64,000 bases of DNA, from assembly GCA_024508355.1 (NCBI GenBank), contig JAMZEJ010000004.1:124001-188000 (forward strand). The letters are read 5' to 3'. Shown here in pieces: positions 20,789-29,416 of this stretch (its first letter is position 1; the number at the start of each line of letters is the position of its first letter). The notes under the pieces are model-generated. The model was not told where the DNA came from, did not search any database, and was given only the letters and a program-made list of their open reading frames with translations. The position numbers and the translations under genes were made by a program. The DNA comes from Rhizosaccharibacter radicis. Lineage in GTDB: Bacteria; Pseudomonadota; Alphaproteobacteria; Acetobacterales; Acetobacteraceae.

Positions 20789-21814
20789 CTAGGACGGCGT
20801 CGTCCCGATCAGCCCTGACAACTCCATCCGGCGCCGGCTTTCCGCGACGCCGTCCGTCACCGCCAGTGCCGCCGCCAGGGCGCGCCGTCCCGCCTGGGCA
20901 TCCACCGCCACCGGGGCGCCATCCAGGCAGGAGGCGGCGAAGGCCGCATGTTCGGCGGCAAGCGTGTCGTGTTCCTGCCAGCTCACCGCCTCGCGCCTGA
21001 AGCCCCCGGTGCCCGGCAGCGGCAGGCCGCGCTCCCGCCCGATCATCGTCAGTTCGCGCGCCACAAAGTCAGCCGACAGGTAGCCTTCCTCGGAGAACAA
21101 CCGCATCCGCCGTTCGGTCTTGAGCGAGATCCGGCTGGCGGTGATGGCGGCGACGCAGCCATTGGCGAATCGCACCCGGGCGTTGGCGATGTCCTCGTGC
21201 GCGCTGCTCACGGCCGCACCCAGCGCGTCCACGCTCTCGATGGGGCTGTCCACGATCGCGAGAACCAGATCAAGGTCGTGGATCATCAGGTCGAGGATCA
21301 CCGACACGTCGGTGCCACGCGGCTTGAAGGGGGCGATTCGGGTGGCCTCGATATAGAGCGGCCGCTGGATGCGCTCGGTGATCGCGGCATGCTCCGCCGA
21401 GAAGCGCAGCAGGTGCCCGACCTGGAGCACCAGCCCGGTCTCGGTCGCCAGCGCCGCGAGGCGGTCGGCTTCCGCCAGGGTCGCTGCGATCGGCTTCTCC
21501 ACCAGCACGTGGCGCCCGGCGCGCAGGGCGCGTTCGGCCAGCAGGAAATGCGCTTCCGCGGGTGCCGCGATCACCAGGGCGTCGGCTCGCGCCGTCAGGT
21601 CGTCCAGCGACAGGGCGGCCGCACCCCCGGCTTCGCGACCCACCGCAGCGGCCCGGGCGTCGTCCGGATCGTGCACCCCGACCAGGGTGGTTCGCGCGGA
21701 GGAAGCGACCTTCAGGGCGTGGAAGCGCCCGAAATGCCCGGCACCGATCACGCCGATCTTCAGGCGCCGCGTTTCGGCCGCCGTCGTTTGCCCCGTCCGT
21801 CCCCTGCCCAGCAC
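20789..21814 (-). CDS. Gfo/Idh/MocA family NAD(P)-dependent oxidoreductase
   Basis: The N-terminal Rossmann fold has IGVIGAGHFGRFH, then LVIAAPAEAHF and the family's VLVEKPIA; the C-terminal alpha/beta domain contains HDLDLVLAIVDSP. The product oxidises or reduces a sugar, inositol or related substrate; which one is not evident. No ATG is suitable: GTG 21814 (341 residues) is chosen because a G-rich stretch precedes it, and GTG 21832 is possible. It converges on the dehydrogenase cluster and is divergent from secD. Confidence 0.88.
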   Translation of the reverse strand: MLGRGRTGQTTAAETRRLKIGVIGAGHFGRFHALKVASSARTTLVGVHDPDDARAAAVGREAGGAAALSLDDLTARADALVIAAPAEAHFLLAERALRAGRHVLVEKPIAATLAEADRLAALATETGLVLQVGHLLRFSAEHAAITERIQRPLYIEATRIAPFKPRGTDVSVILDLMIHDLDLVLAIVDSPIESVDALGAAVSSAHEDIANARVRFANGCVAAITASRISLKTERRMRLFSEEGYLSADFVARELTMIGRERGLPLPGTGGFRREAVSWQEHDTLAAEHAAFAASCLDGAPVAVDAQAGRRALAAALAVTDGVAESRRRMELSGLIGTTPS

Positions 21815-22201
21815 CGCCCCGACCCCCGTCACCGTCGACGACCCCGTTGTCCGATCCACGCCGCCGCAGCACAAGGGCGCCGGCGCGGGGAGCGGACTCC
21901 GCCCGCGGCCTTTGGGAACGCGGTCCCCGTGAAAGCGGCTGCCAGGAAGCTTCCCCGTTTCGCCGCGCCCGGTCATGACGCTCGACGGTCGTTCTCCGAA
22001 CGCTGCGGGCGCTGGAGACGGCATTCCGACGGGACCGCTACGGCAGCGACGGTTGATCGCCGCCCCGGGTGGCCTACCCGGGCGCCATCGCGGGCGGGAG
22101 TTGCATCGGGGGAGCCGGATCGGCATGTTCCGCGCGCCCCGGCCGGGGTCGCAGCCCCGATCTCGGAGGGGATCCGGCCGGGCGGGAGTGCGCCGGTCCT
22201 C
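21815..22201. other. Divergent intergenic region, Gfo/Idh to secD
   Basis: 387 bp without a convincing gene. It should hold both promoters but no clear -35/-10 pair stands out. One perfect 7-bp hairpin is present: CCCGGGT (22065-22071) and ACCCGGG (22077-22083), 5-nt loop. yajC, which often precedes secD, is not here. Confidence 0.5.
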
Positions 22202-23755
22202 ATGATGTACTATAGCCGCCTGAAGACGGCCGCCGTGATCGCCGTCTGCTTCGTGGGCCTCCTCCTCTGCGTGCCCAACTTCGCGAGCCTGCCCGGCGGG
22301 TTCTGGCGGCAGATCCATCTCGGGCTCGATCTGCGCGGCGGCTCCTACCTGCTGATGCGGGTCGACCTGCAAACCCTGGCCCGCGAACGGCTCGATTCCC
22401 TCACCGACACGGTGCGGCAGGCGCTGCTGCATGACGGGCTCGGCTACCGCAACCTGCGCACGGACGTCGCGGCCAACGCCGTCACCTTCACGCCGCGCTC
22501 GCCGGACGAGCATGATCGCGACATCTCGGTGCTGCGGGCGCTGCCCGGCGCCGGTCCGAACGAGCTCACGGTATCGGACCTGCCCGACGGCCGGATCGCG
22601 CTGACCCTGTCCGCGGCCAGCCTGCGCAACCGGGCGCGGGACGCGGTGTCGCAGTCGATCGAGATCGTGCGGCGCCGCATCGACGCCACCGGCGCCGTCG
22701 ACCCGTCCATCACCCGCCAGGGCGACGACCGCATCGTGGTGGAACTGCCGGGCGTGTCGGACCCCGACCACGTCAAGCGGCTGCTGGGCACCACCGCCAA
22801 GATGACGTTCCACCTGGTGGCGCAAGGGGTGTCGACCGACCATCCGGCGCCGCCGGGGGTGGACATCCTGCCGATGCAGAACGACCCGAAGGCGCTGATC
22901 GCCGTTCAGCACCACGTGGACGTCGACGGCGCCGACCTCACCAACGCCCGCGCCGGCCAGGACAGCCAGACGGGGCAGTGGGCGGTGGATTTCACCCTCG
23001 ACAGCCTCGGCACCCGTCAGTTCGCCGAGATCACCCGCGCCAATCTCGGCAAGCCCTTCGCCATCGTGCTGGACAACAAGGTGATCACCGCCCCGGTGAT
23101 CCAGGGCGTCATCCCGTCCGGCTCCGGTCAGATCACCGGCAATTTCGACGCCCAGAAGGCCACCGACCTCGCCCTGCTGCTGCGCGCCGGCGCCCTGCCC
23201 GCCCCGCTCACCGTGATCGAGCAACGGGCGATCGGCCCCTCGCTCGGCGCGGATTCGATCCGGGCAGGTGCCATCAGCCTCGGCATCGGCTTCCTGCTGG
23301 TGGTGGCCTTCATGGGGCTGTTCTACGGGCTGTTCGGCTGGTACGCGAACCTCGCCCTGCTGGCGAACCTCGTGCTGATGGTGGCGGTCCTCAGCCTGTT
23401 CCAGGCGACGCTGACGCTGCCCGGCATGGCCGGCATGCTGCTGACCCTGGGCATGGCGGTGGATGCCAACATCCTGATCAACGAGCGCATCCGCGAGGAG
23501 GTCAAGCGCGGCCGCACCGCGCTGGGCGCCATGCAGGCGGGCTTCGAGCGCGCCACCTCCACCATCGTGGACAGCAACGCCACCGCCCTGCTGGCGCACG
23601 TGATGCTGTTCGTGTTCGGCACGGGTCCGGTGCGCGGCTTCGCGCTGACCATCACCATCGGCATCGTCACCACCCTGTTTACCACCCTCCTGTTGTCGCG
23701 GCTGCTGATGGTGCGCTGGTACGCGCTGCGCCGGCCGACGCTGCTTCCGGTCTGA
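22202..23755 (+). CDS. secD: Protein translocase subunit SecD
   Basis: SecD assists the SecYEG translocon at a late, proton-motive-force-driven step in the inner membrane. The 517-residue protein has one N-terminal membrane segment (about 8-27), the conserved LGLDLRGGSYLLM, a large periplasmic P1 region, then five C-terminal segments including MLLTLGMAVDANILINERIREE. ATG 22202 is followed directly by a second ATG at 22205; either may serve. secF follows 12 bp downstream. Confidence 0.96.
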   Translation: MMYYSRLKTAAVIAVCFVGLLLCVPNFASLPGGFWRQIHLGLDLRGGSYLLMRVDLQTLARERLDSLTDTVRQALLHDGLGYRNLRTDVAANAVTFTPRSPDEHDRDISVLRALPGAGPNELTVSDLPDGRIALTLSAASLRNRARDAVSQSIEIVRRRIDATGAVDPSITRQGDDRIVVELPGVSDPDHVKRLLGTTAKMTFHLVAQGVSTDHPAPPGVDILPMQNDPKALIAVQHHVDVDGADLTNARAGQDSQTGQWAVDFTLDSLGTRQFAEITRANLGKPFAIVLDNKVITAPVIQGVIPSGSGQITGNFDAQKATDLALLLRAGALPAPLTVIEQRAIGPSLGADSIRAGAISLGIGFLLVVAFMGLFYGLFGWYANLALLANLVLMVAVLSLFQATLTLPGMAGMLLTLGMAVDANILINERIREEVKRGRTALGAMQAGFERATSTIVDSNATALLAHVMLFVFGTGPVRGFALTITIGIVTTLFTTLLLSRLLMVRWYALRRPTLLPV

Positions 23756-23767
23756 GGCGCCTCACCC

Positions 23768-24742
23768 ATGTTCCGTCGCCCCATCGCCCGCTTCGTTCCG
23801 GACGGCACCCGCATCTCCTTCATGCGCGGCCGCTGGCTCGGCCTCGCCACCTCCGCGGTGCTGTCGCTCCTGAGCATCGGGCTGTTCTTCTATCCCGGCC
23901 TGTCGCTGGGGCTGGATTTCCGCGGCGGCATCGTGGTGGAAGCCCGCACGCAGGGGCCGGCCGATTTCGGCAGGATCCGCGCGGCCCTGGCGGCGCAGCA
24001 CGTGACCGAGGCCGGGCTGCAGCGCTTCGGCGGCCCGGACGACGTGCTGATCCGTCTCGACGCGCCGGCCGGAAAGGACGCCGGTTCGGAGGCCGCCACC
24101 CAGGCGCTGGTGGAGCGCGTGCGCACCGCGGTGTCGCAGGCCCAGCCAGGCACGCAGGTGCTGCGGGCCGACGCCGTGGGCGCGTCGGTGTCCAGCGAGC
24201 TGTTCCGCAACGGCCTGCTGGCGCTCGGCATCAGCCTGCTGATGATCCTGGGCTATATCTGGTTCCGCTTCGAATGGGAGTTCGCGGTCAGCGCGGTGCT
24301 GACGCTGGTGCTGGATCTCACCAAAACCATCGGCTTCCTCGCCGTCACCCGCTTCGAATTCGACCTGGTGATGGTCGCGGCCATCCTCACCATCCTGGGC
24401 TATTCCACCAACGACAAGGTGGTGGTCTATGACCGGGTGCGGGAGAACCTGCGCAAGTACCGTTCCATGCCGTTGCGCGAGCTAATCGACCTGTCGATCA
24501 ACGAGACGCTGAACCGCACGCTGGGCACCTCGTCCACCGTGTTCCTGGCCGCGCTGCCGCTCGCGCTGTTCGGCGGCGCCACCCTGTCCGGCTTCGCCTG
24601 GGTGATGCTGTTCGGCATCGTGGTGGGAACCTCGTCCTCCATCTTCATCGCGGCACCCATCCTGCTCCTGCTGGGCGAGAAGCGGCTCCGGCGGGACGCG
24701 CAGTCGGCGGCGCCGGTGCGGGCGCGCCCGGCCGGGAACTGA
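23768..24742 (+). CDS. secF: Protein translocase subunit SecF
   Basis: Partner of SecD in the inner membrane. At 324 residues it has the N-terminal membrane segment, the family motif LGLDFRGGIVVE, and the C-terminal segments with LTILGYSTNDKVVVYDRVREN, the SecF signature. The C-terminal tail is short and Ala/Arg-rich. Spaced 12 bp after secD, so the two are one transcript. Confidence 0.96.
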   Translation: MFRRPIARFVPDGTRISFMRGRWLGLATSAVLSLLSIGLFFYPGLSLGLDFRGGIVVEARTQGPADFGRIRAALAAQHVTEAGLQRFGGPDDVLIRLDAPAGKDAGSEAATQALVERVRTAVSQAQPGTQVLRADAVGASVSSELFRNGLLALGISLLMILGYIWFRFEWEFAVSAVLTLVLDLTKTIGFLAVTRFEFDLVMVAAILTILGYSTNDKVVVYDRVRENLRKYRSMPLRELIDLSINETLNRTLGTSSTVFLAALPLALFGGATLSGFAWVMLFGIVVGTSSSIFIAAPILLLLGEKRLRRDAQSAAPVRARPAGN

Positions 24743-24768
24743 CCGTCCGTCGGTCTCTCCGGCCGCTC

Positions 24769-25188
24769 CTAGCGGCGGGGCGACATGAGGGCGGCGGGGG
24801 GCGGTGCGGCGTGCTCGGCGGGCGGCGCCACGGCACCGGCCGCCAGATCCTGTCGCCCGGTATAGTCGACCAGCCGCCGCAGGGCCGCTTCCGCCTGCTC
24901 CGTCGGCTTGGCACCACCATTCAGCTGCGCTCCCGCCACGGCCAGCAGGGCTGCGCGATCATAGGCGATGGTCTGCGCCAGATCCTCGGGCGTGGCCCGG
25001 CCGGACATCACGTAGCTGATCGCCATGCCATGGGCGATCAGATAGCCGTCGATCAGGGCGTCGGGATTGTCGCGCACCAGATGGCTGGCATCCTGCGCGC
25101 CCGACGCACACGCCGACAACCCAAGGCCAGCCGCCAGCAGCAGGGCCAGCCGGAGGCGTGGAGAACGGGGCGGGCGCACGTCGGACAT
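24769..25188 (-). CDS. Small lipoprotein, unknown function
   Basis: 139 residues with a lipoprotein signal: positive start (RSPRLR), hydrophobic LALLLAAGLG and lipobox LSAC (Cys at about 26). The mature part is helical (HLVRDNPDALIDGYLIAHGMAISYVMSG...EDLAQTIAYDRAALLAVAGAQLNGG) and ends in a Pro/Ala-rich tail. No family recognised. Convergent with secF (26 bp between stops) and upstream of mscL in the same direction. Confidence 0.75.
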   Translation of the reverse strand: MSDVRPPRSPRLRLALLLAAGLGLSACASGAQDASHLVRDNPDALIDGYLIAHGMAISYVMSGRATPEDLAQTIAYDRAALLAVAGAQLNGGAKPTEQAEAALRRLVDYTGRQDLAAGAVAPPAEHAAPPPAALMSPRR

Positions 25189-25283
25189 GGCGATACCCTA
25201 GCAGCGAGAACTGCCAGTCCGAAGAACCGGCGCGACGCGGAGTTGCCTGCGGGCCGGGATCGCACGATCCCGGCGCGGGCCCG

Positions 25284-25763
25284 TCACTCGGCCGGGGGCG
25301 GTATGACGAGCCCTTCGCGATGGGCGAGGATGTCCCGGATTTCCGCCAGCAGGAGCTCGCTATTGGGCGTCTTCGGCTCCTCGGCCTTCTTTTCCTCGCG
25401 GACATGAAGCCTGGTGAGCAGCTTCACCACCCAGAAGATGGCGAACGAGACGATCAGGAACTGGATCACCGCGTTCAGGAACACGCCGATGTTGAGCGTC
25501 GGCGCGCCGACCTTCTGGGCTTCCGCCAGCGTGGCGTAGTGTGGCCCCTTCAACGTCACGAAGATGTTGGAAAAATCGATCCCGCCCACCACCAGGCCGA
25601 TCAGCGGCGTGAAGATGTCCTTCACGAGGCTCTGGACGATGGTGGTGAAGGCGGCGCCGATGATGATGCCGACCGCGAGGTCGACGACGTTGCCACGCAT
25701 GATGAACGACCGGAACTCGGTGATCCATCCGGGCGCGTGCAGGGCAGCGGGTTTCAGTGCCAT
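25284..25763 (-). CDS. mscL: Large-conductance mechanosensitive channel
   Basis: MscL opens under extreme membrane tension to release solutes on hypo-osmotic shock. The ATG at 25763 follows AGGAGGAGG; 159 residues. First membrane segment about 25-47 with the pore-lining GNVVDLAVGIIIGAAFTTIV, second about 85-107 (IGVFLNAVIQFLIVSFAIFWVV), then a cytoplasmic helix. It has a 10-residue N-terminal extension before WITEFRSF. A channel that dumps osmolytes fits a genome that accumulates trehalose. Confidence 0.95.
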   Translation of the reverse strand: MALKPAALHAPGWITEFRSFIMRGNVVDLAVGIIIGAAFTTIVQSLVKDIFTPLIGLVVGGIDFSNIFVTLKGPHYATLAEAQKVGAPTLNIGVFLNAVIQFLIVSFAIFWVVKLLTRLHVREEKKAEEPKTPNSELLLAEIRDILAHREGLVIPPPAE

Positions 25764-25827
25764 GGCAGCCTCCTCCTGTGATGCCGTCCGATATCGTTCT
25801 GACCCGGAAACGCCGCGGGAAACAAGC

Positions 25828-26730
25828 TCAGGACACGGGCAGAGGTTCCGCCCGGAACATCCGGCCGGGCCGCACCAGCTCGTCCTGGGCCGCGACGATC
25901 CGAAGCTCGGCGTCATCGGCTTCCGCGGTCGCGCGCAGGATGCCCCAGACGGACGAGGCCGCTCGCTCCAGCGCGCGGACGGCACCTCCGGGTCCCTCGC
26001 GCAGCACGTGGAACAGCATGACCGCCGCCGTGAGATCGCCGGCCCCGTTGGCGGCGACCGGGAGGCGGGGCGTCCGCAGCAGCACCGCTCCTCCGTCATG
26101 CACCAGCAGCATCGCTATCTCGCTCGCCTCGATCCCAGCCGAAAGGCTGGTCACCAGCACGAGGCGCGGTCCACCGGCGCGCATGGAGGCTCGCAATCGC
26201 GTCGCCGCGCCCACCGCGTCCACCACGCCATGGCACGCCGCTCCGGTCAGATGTTCGAGCTCGAACTGGTTGGGGGTGAGGATATCGGCCGCCGGCACCG
26301 CCCGCCCGGCCAGCAACTCGGGGATGCCTGGACGAACGAAGACGCCGCGACCCACATCGCCGATCACCGGATCGCAGCAATAGAGCGCTCCGGGCGAGGC
26401 AACCCTGGTCCTGGCCACGCCCGCGAGGATGGCATCGCCGATCGTCTCGTCGCCCAGATATCCGGATAGCACCGCGTCCAGACCGGTCAGGGCGCCCCGG
26501 GCATCCACGCCCTCGATCAGGTCGGCCACCGTCGCCCCGGTGAAGGTCTGGCCCGTCCAGCTTCCGTAGCCGGTATGGTTCGAGAACTGGACGGTATGGA
26601 GCGCGAGCACCTCGGCGCCGAGCCGTTGCAGCGGGAACAGGGCTGCCGCGTTGCCTACATGCCCGAACGTCACCCAGGATTGAACCGACAGGATCTTCAC
26701 GGTGTCAGCGAGCCTTTCCAGCTTGTTCAT
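25828..26730 (-). CDS. pdxY: Pyridoxal kinase
   Basis: Ribokinase-superfamily kinase making pyridoxal 5'-phosphate in vitamin B6 salvage. Motifs: VKILSVQSWVTFGHVGNAAA at the start, CCDPVIGDVGRGVFV, TPNQFELEHLTG, and the catalytic anion-hole ANGAGDLTAAV. ATG 26730 gives 300 residues with ten residues before the usual PdxY beginning; GTG 26700 (290 residues, starting VKILSVQS) matches family length better, so the start is uncertain. Divergent from the Spy-like gene, 62 bp apart. Confidence 0.9.
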   Translation of the reverse strand: MNKLERLADTVKILSVQSWVTFGHVGNAAALFPLQRLGAEVLALHTVQFSNHTGYGSWTGQTFTGATVADLIEGVDARGALTGLDAVLSGYLGDETIGDAILAGVARTRVASPGALYCCDPVIGDVGRGVFVRPGIPELLAGRAVPAADILTPNQFELEHLTGAACHGVVDAVGAATRLRASMRAGGPRLVLVTSLSAGIEASEIAMLLVHDGGAVLLRTPRLPVAANGAGDLTAAVMLFHVLREGPGGAVRALERAASSVWGILRATAEADDAELRIVAAQDELVRPGRMFRAEPLPVS

Positions 26731-26792
26731 CCTTCGGGAAGGCCGCCCACCTATTGTCCGGCCGGTCCCATCGCGGAGCGAAGAAGACAAAG

Positions 26793-27338
26793 ATGGCTTT
26801 CCCTCCCCCGGCAAGCGGGCGGTTCGTCCGGGCCGCCCATTGGCTGCTGGCCGCGCTGGCGCTCGCCTCCGCGACGCCCGGCCCGGCACGCGCACAGGCC
26901 GGACCGGGACAGCCTCCACCCGGACCGGTGTCGGCGCCGGCTTCCGGGTCTATACCGGCAGGGAGCCCCGCTGCCATCCAGAGCCGCCTCGGCCGGCAGA
27001 AGGCGGCCCGCATCGAGAGCAATCTGACGGCCTTGCACCGGGCACTCGCCATCACCCCGGCGCAGGACCCGCTCTGGCAGACCTTCGCCGACACGCTGCG
27101 CCGCAACGTCGGGCGGCTGGATATCGTCTATGCCGAACGCGAGGCCCGCAACGGCCGCGTGAGCGCCGTGGACGATCTGGGCTCGTACGCGCGGCTGGAG
27201 ACCATCGCCGCGCAGAACGCGCAGACCATGATCGGGCCGTTCCGCGCCCTGTACGACAGCTTCACCGACGCCCAGAAGCGCATCGCGGACAGCACGCTCC
27301 GGCGCTTCACCGACCGGGCGGTGCGGCGGTCCGGCTGA
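26793..27338 (+). CDS. Spy/CpxP-like periplasmic protein (LTxxQ family)
   Basis: 181 residues with a Sec signal peptide (hydrophobic HWLLAALALASATPG, cleavage near ARA-QA). After a Pro/Gly-rich linker comes an all-helical domain with repeated xTxAQ elements, ITPAQDPLWQ and FTDAQKRIAD, as in the LTxxQ family that includes the chaperone Spy and the regulator CpxP. It probably acts in the periplasm in envelope stress; specific function unknown. Start ATG 26793. Confidence 0.7.
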   Translation: MAFPPPASGRFVRAAHWLLAALALASATPGPARAQAGPGQPPPGPVSAPASGSIPAGSPAAIQSRLGRQKAARIESNLTALHRALAITPAQDPLWQTFADTLRRNVGRLDIVYAEREARNGRVSAVDDLGSYARLETIAAQNAQTMIGPFRALYDSFTDAQKRIADSTLRRFTDRAVRRSG

Positions 27339-27367
27339 TCGGGCCGATTGGGTGGCCGATTGGGTGG

Positions 27368-27396
27368 TTGCCGGGCGCGGCGGGGGTCGCTATAGG
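27368..27396 (+). promoter_or_regulatory. Housekeeping promoter of rpmE
   Basis: TTGCCG (27368-27373), 17 nt, TATAGG (27391-27396). Good spacing and the TTG/TATA cores fit a sigma-70 promoter, with a leader of about 50 nt to the rpmE ATG. Confidence 0.55.
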
Positions 27397-27452
27397 CCGC
27401 GTTTCGTTTCGCCGGTCGGCATCGGCGGCCCGTTTAAGGTGAAGAGCATCCC

Positions 27453-27683
27453 ATGAAGTCCGGCATCCATCCCGAGTATCACGAGATCACCGTCATCATG
27501 ACGGACGGGTCCCAGTTCACCACGCGCTCCTGCTACGGCAAGCCCGGCGACACGCTGCGGTTGGACGTGGACCCGAAGTCCCACCCGGCCTGGACCGGCG
27601 TGCAGCGCATGCTCGACACGGGAGGCCAGGTGGCGAAGTTCAACAAGCGTTTCGCCGGCCTGGGCTCGCGCAAGCAGGGCTGA
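27453..27683 (+). CDS. rpmE: 50S ribosomal protein L31
   Basis: 76 residues starting [19 protein letters not shown], the L31 signature. It is a C-minus form: the CxxC zinc ligands found in zinc-binding L31 are missing (only one Cys, in TTRSCYG), as is common in alphaproteobacteria. A single-gene unit with its own promoter (27368-27396) and terminator (27724-27763). Confidence 0.96.
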   Translation: MKSGIHPEYHEITVIMTDGSQFTTRSCYGKPGDTLRLDVDPKSHPAWTGVQRMLDTGGQVAKFNKRFAGLGSRKQG

Positions 27684-27723
27684 TCACGGCTCCGCGAGAA
27701 CCTCACGACGATCCGACGACCGG

Positions 27724-27763
27724 GCGCCGCCTTCCCTTGACCAGGGGGCGGCGCTTCCTATTT
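27724..27763 (+). terminator. Rho-independent terminator of rpmE
   Basis: Stem GCGCCGCC (27724-27731) with GGCGGCGC (27747-27754), extended inward by G-T wobble pairs, followed by the T-rich TTCCTATTT. It overlaps the heat-shock promoter of the next gene. Confidence 0.75.
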
Positions 27764-27766
27764 CTG
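27736..27766 (+). promoter_or_regulatory. RpoH (sigma-32) promoter of hsp20
   Basis: CTTG (27736-27739), 17 nt, CCTATTTCTG (27757-27766): a full match to the alphaproteobacterial heat-shock consensus CTTG-N17-CYTATNTNNG. The start would lie near 27772, about 105 nt before the hsp20 ATG. The -35 box falls in the loop of the rpmE terminator hairpin and the spacer includes its right arm. Confidence 0.75.
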
Positions 27767-27820
27767 ATGCCGTCCGGAACGCCTCCCGCAGGGTTCCGGT
27801 CGACACTGAAGACGCCCGCG

Positions 27821-27843
27821 CCGTCACGCCCACGGGGTGACGG
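27821..27843 (+). promoter_or_regulatory. Hairpin in the hsp20 leader
   Basis: CCGTCAC (27821-27827) pairs perfectly with GTGACGG (27837-27843), 9-nt loop, in the hsp20 5' leader. It does not sequester the ribosome-binding site and I see no typical ROSE sequence, so an RNA thermometer is not established. Confidence 0.35.
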
Positions 27844-27876
27844 CAAGGGCTTGGATCCTGCCTTCTGGAGGTTCTC

Positions 27877-28347
27877 ATGTCCTATGATTTCGCGCCCCTG
27901 TTCCGTACCGCCATCGGCTTCGACCGGCTGGCTCGTTTGGCGGACCACGCCGCGCAGGTGTCGAGCGCACCGTCCTATCCGCCCTACAACATCGAGAAGG
28001 CCGGCGACGACAGCTACGTGCTGACCATGGCGGTCGCCGGGTTCGGTCCCGACGACATCGACGTGTCCACCCAGGACAACACGCTGCTGGTGTCCGGGCG
28101 TCTCGCCGAGCAGAATGACGGTCGGGAAGTCCTGCATCGCGGGATCGCCACGCGGGCATTCGAGCGTCGTTTCGTGCTTGCCGACCACATCCAGGTCGAA
28201 GGCGCGGATCTGTCCAATGGGTTGCTGCAGATCGCGGTGCGTCGCGTGGTCCCCGAGGCGCTCAAGCCCCGCCGGATTCCGGTCGGCGCCCGGCAGCTGT
28301 CGGCACCGGCCAACGACGTGGTCACCGCCGGAGAACACGCCGCCTGA
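27877..28347 (+). CDS. Small heat-shock protein (Hsp20/IbpA type)
   Basis: ATP-independent holdase that keeps unfolding proteins soluble in the cytosol. 156 residues: a short N-terminus (LFRTAIGFDRLARL), the alpha-crystallin domain from about 36 to 125 (YPPYNIEKAGDD, VAGFGPDDIDV, TLLVSGRL) with the late strand NGLLQIAV, and a C-terminal tail containing RRIPV, an I-x-V-like anchor. The ribosome-binding site TGGAGG precedes ATG 27877. Expression is probably by RpoH from 27736-27766; the gene ends at a strong terminator. Confidence 0.95.
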   Translation: MSYDFAPLFRTAIGFDRLARLADHAAQVSSAPSYPPYNIEKAGDDSYVLTMAVAGFGPDDIDVSTQDNTLLVSGRLAEQNDGREVLHRGIATRAFERRFVLADHIQVEGADLSNGLLQIAVRRVVPEALKPRRIPVGARQLSAPANDVVTAGEHAA

Positions 28348-28719
28348 ACCACGCAGCCCGGGCCGGCAAGGCTCGCGGCGAATGAGGAAGGGGCCGGTTC
28401 GCCGGCCCCTTTTTCGTTGCCGACGCACGGCCCCCTCCGGAAGCATCGAGCCGGGACCGGCGCCATGATCATCGCCGTCATGACCGTCGCGCCGGGTCGT
28501 CGTGCTTCCTTGCCGCTTGACCCGGCCTTGCCCCACCCCCCATATCCGCCGAACCGCCTGCCGTCCTCGCAGGCCAGCGCAAGCCGGCCCGTGGATGCGG
28601 CCGGTGGAACGTTGCACGCGGTGCCACGTCGGCTCGCCCGCCGCCGCTCCGTGCCGCGATCGGTTCCAGATCGCCCCCATTGTCGCGCCCTTGCGTTCGC
28701 GTTCGTGTAGGACATCCAG
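28348..28719. other. Intergenic region hsp20 to trcR
   Basis: 372 bp holding the hsp20 terminator and the upstream region of trcR. No convincing gene, repeat or recognisable -35/-10 pair is seen after 28415. Confidence 0.5.
28390..28414 (+). terminator. Rho-independent terminator of hsp20
   Basis: GGGGCCGG (28390-28397), TTCG tetraloop, CCGGCCCC (28402-28409), then TTTTT (28410-28414). Textbook structure, 43 nt after the hsp20 stop. Confidence 0.95.
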
Positions 28720-29301
28720 ATGACGTTGCCGCTGATGCCAAAGGCCACCGCCGTGTGGCTGATCGAGAAGACCGGATTGAGCTTCACGCAGATCGCCGAG
28801 TTCTGCGGGATGCATCCGCTGGAGGTGCAGGCGATCGCCGATGGCGAGGTCGCCCAGGGCATCGTCGGCTACGATCCCGTCGCCAACCATCAGGTGACCC
28901 AGGAGGATATCGCCCGGTGCGAGGCGGATCCCTCCGCACGGCTGCGCATCCTGACGGTGAACAACCCGGTGGCCCGCCGTTCCAAGGGTGCGCGCTACAC
29001 GCCGGTGGCGAAGCGCAACGACCGGCCGGACGCGATCGCCTTCGTGCTGCGCAACTATCCGCAATTGTCCGAGGTGCAGATCATCAAGCTGCTCGGCACC
29101 ACGAAGGACACGATCGCCAAGGTGCGGGACCGCCAGCACTGGAACAGCGCCAACATCAAGCCGCGTGACCCGGTGATCCTGGGGCTGTGCTCGCAGACCG
29201 ACCTGAACGCGATGGTCAACACCGCCAACGAAAGGCTGGTGCGCGAGGGACAGACCGTTCCTGTGCCGCCGGCTCCCGACGCCAGCGAGGAAGCGGCCTG
29301 A
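28720..29301 (+). CDS. trcR: Cell-cycle transcriptional regulator TrcR (DUF1013)
   Basis: A highly conserved alphaproteobacterial protein, 193 residues. The N-terminus is helix-turn-helix-like (MPKATAVWLIEKTGLSFTQIAEFCGMH); the middle has LTVNNPVARRSKGARYTPVAKR; a second HTH-like part follows (PQLSEVQIIKLLGTTKDTIAKVR), then DRQHWNSANIKPRDPVILGLC. It is reported as a transcription-associated regulator in cell-cycle studies of the class; its targets cannot be read here. Stands alone with flanking gaps. Confidence 0.9.
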   Translation: MTLPLMPKATAVWLIEKTGLSFTQIAEFCGMHPLEVQAIADGEVAQGIVGYDPVANHQVTQEDIARCEADPSARLRILTVNNPVARRSKGARYTPVAKRNDRPDAIAFVLRNYPQLSEVQIIKLLGTTKDTIAKVRDRQHWNSANIKPRDPVILGLCSQTDLNAMVNTANERLVREGQTVPVPPAPDASEEAA

Positions 29302-29416
29302 GGGTCGCCGGGGGATCTTCACCGGCGCGAGGCGCGGCGCCCCGGACAATGTCCGCCCGGGCCGCCACCCTTCGTGGAACCGGCGGGGACGATCCGGTCG
29401 CCTCCGCCGCGCGACG

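Noticed and set aside
21840-22200. Possible gene in the gap upstream of secD
   Set aside because: All frames are Arg/Gly/Pro-rich without motifs; continues as an open frame only because of high GC.
27776-27800. EcfG promoter upstream of hsp20 (GGAAC-N16-CGGT)
   Set aside because: Mismatch in the most conserved part of the -10 box, and a full RpoH promoter lies just upstream.
28417-28710. 97-codon open frame between hsp20 and trcR
   Set aside because: Starts at the tail of the hsp20 terminator region, Pro/Arg/Ser-rich, no ribosome-binding site.
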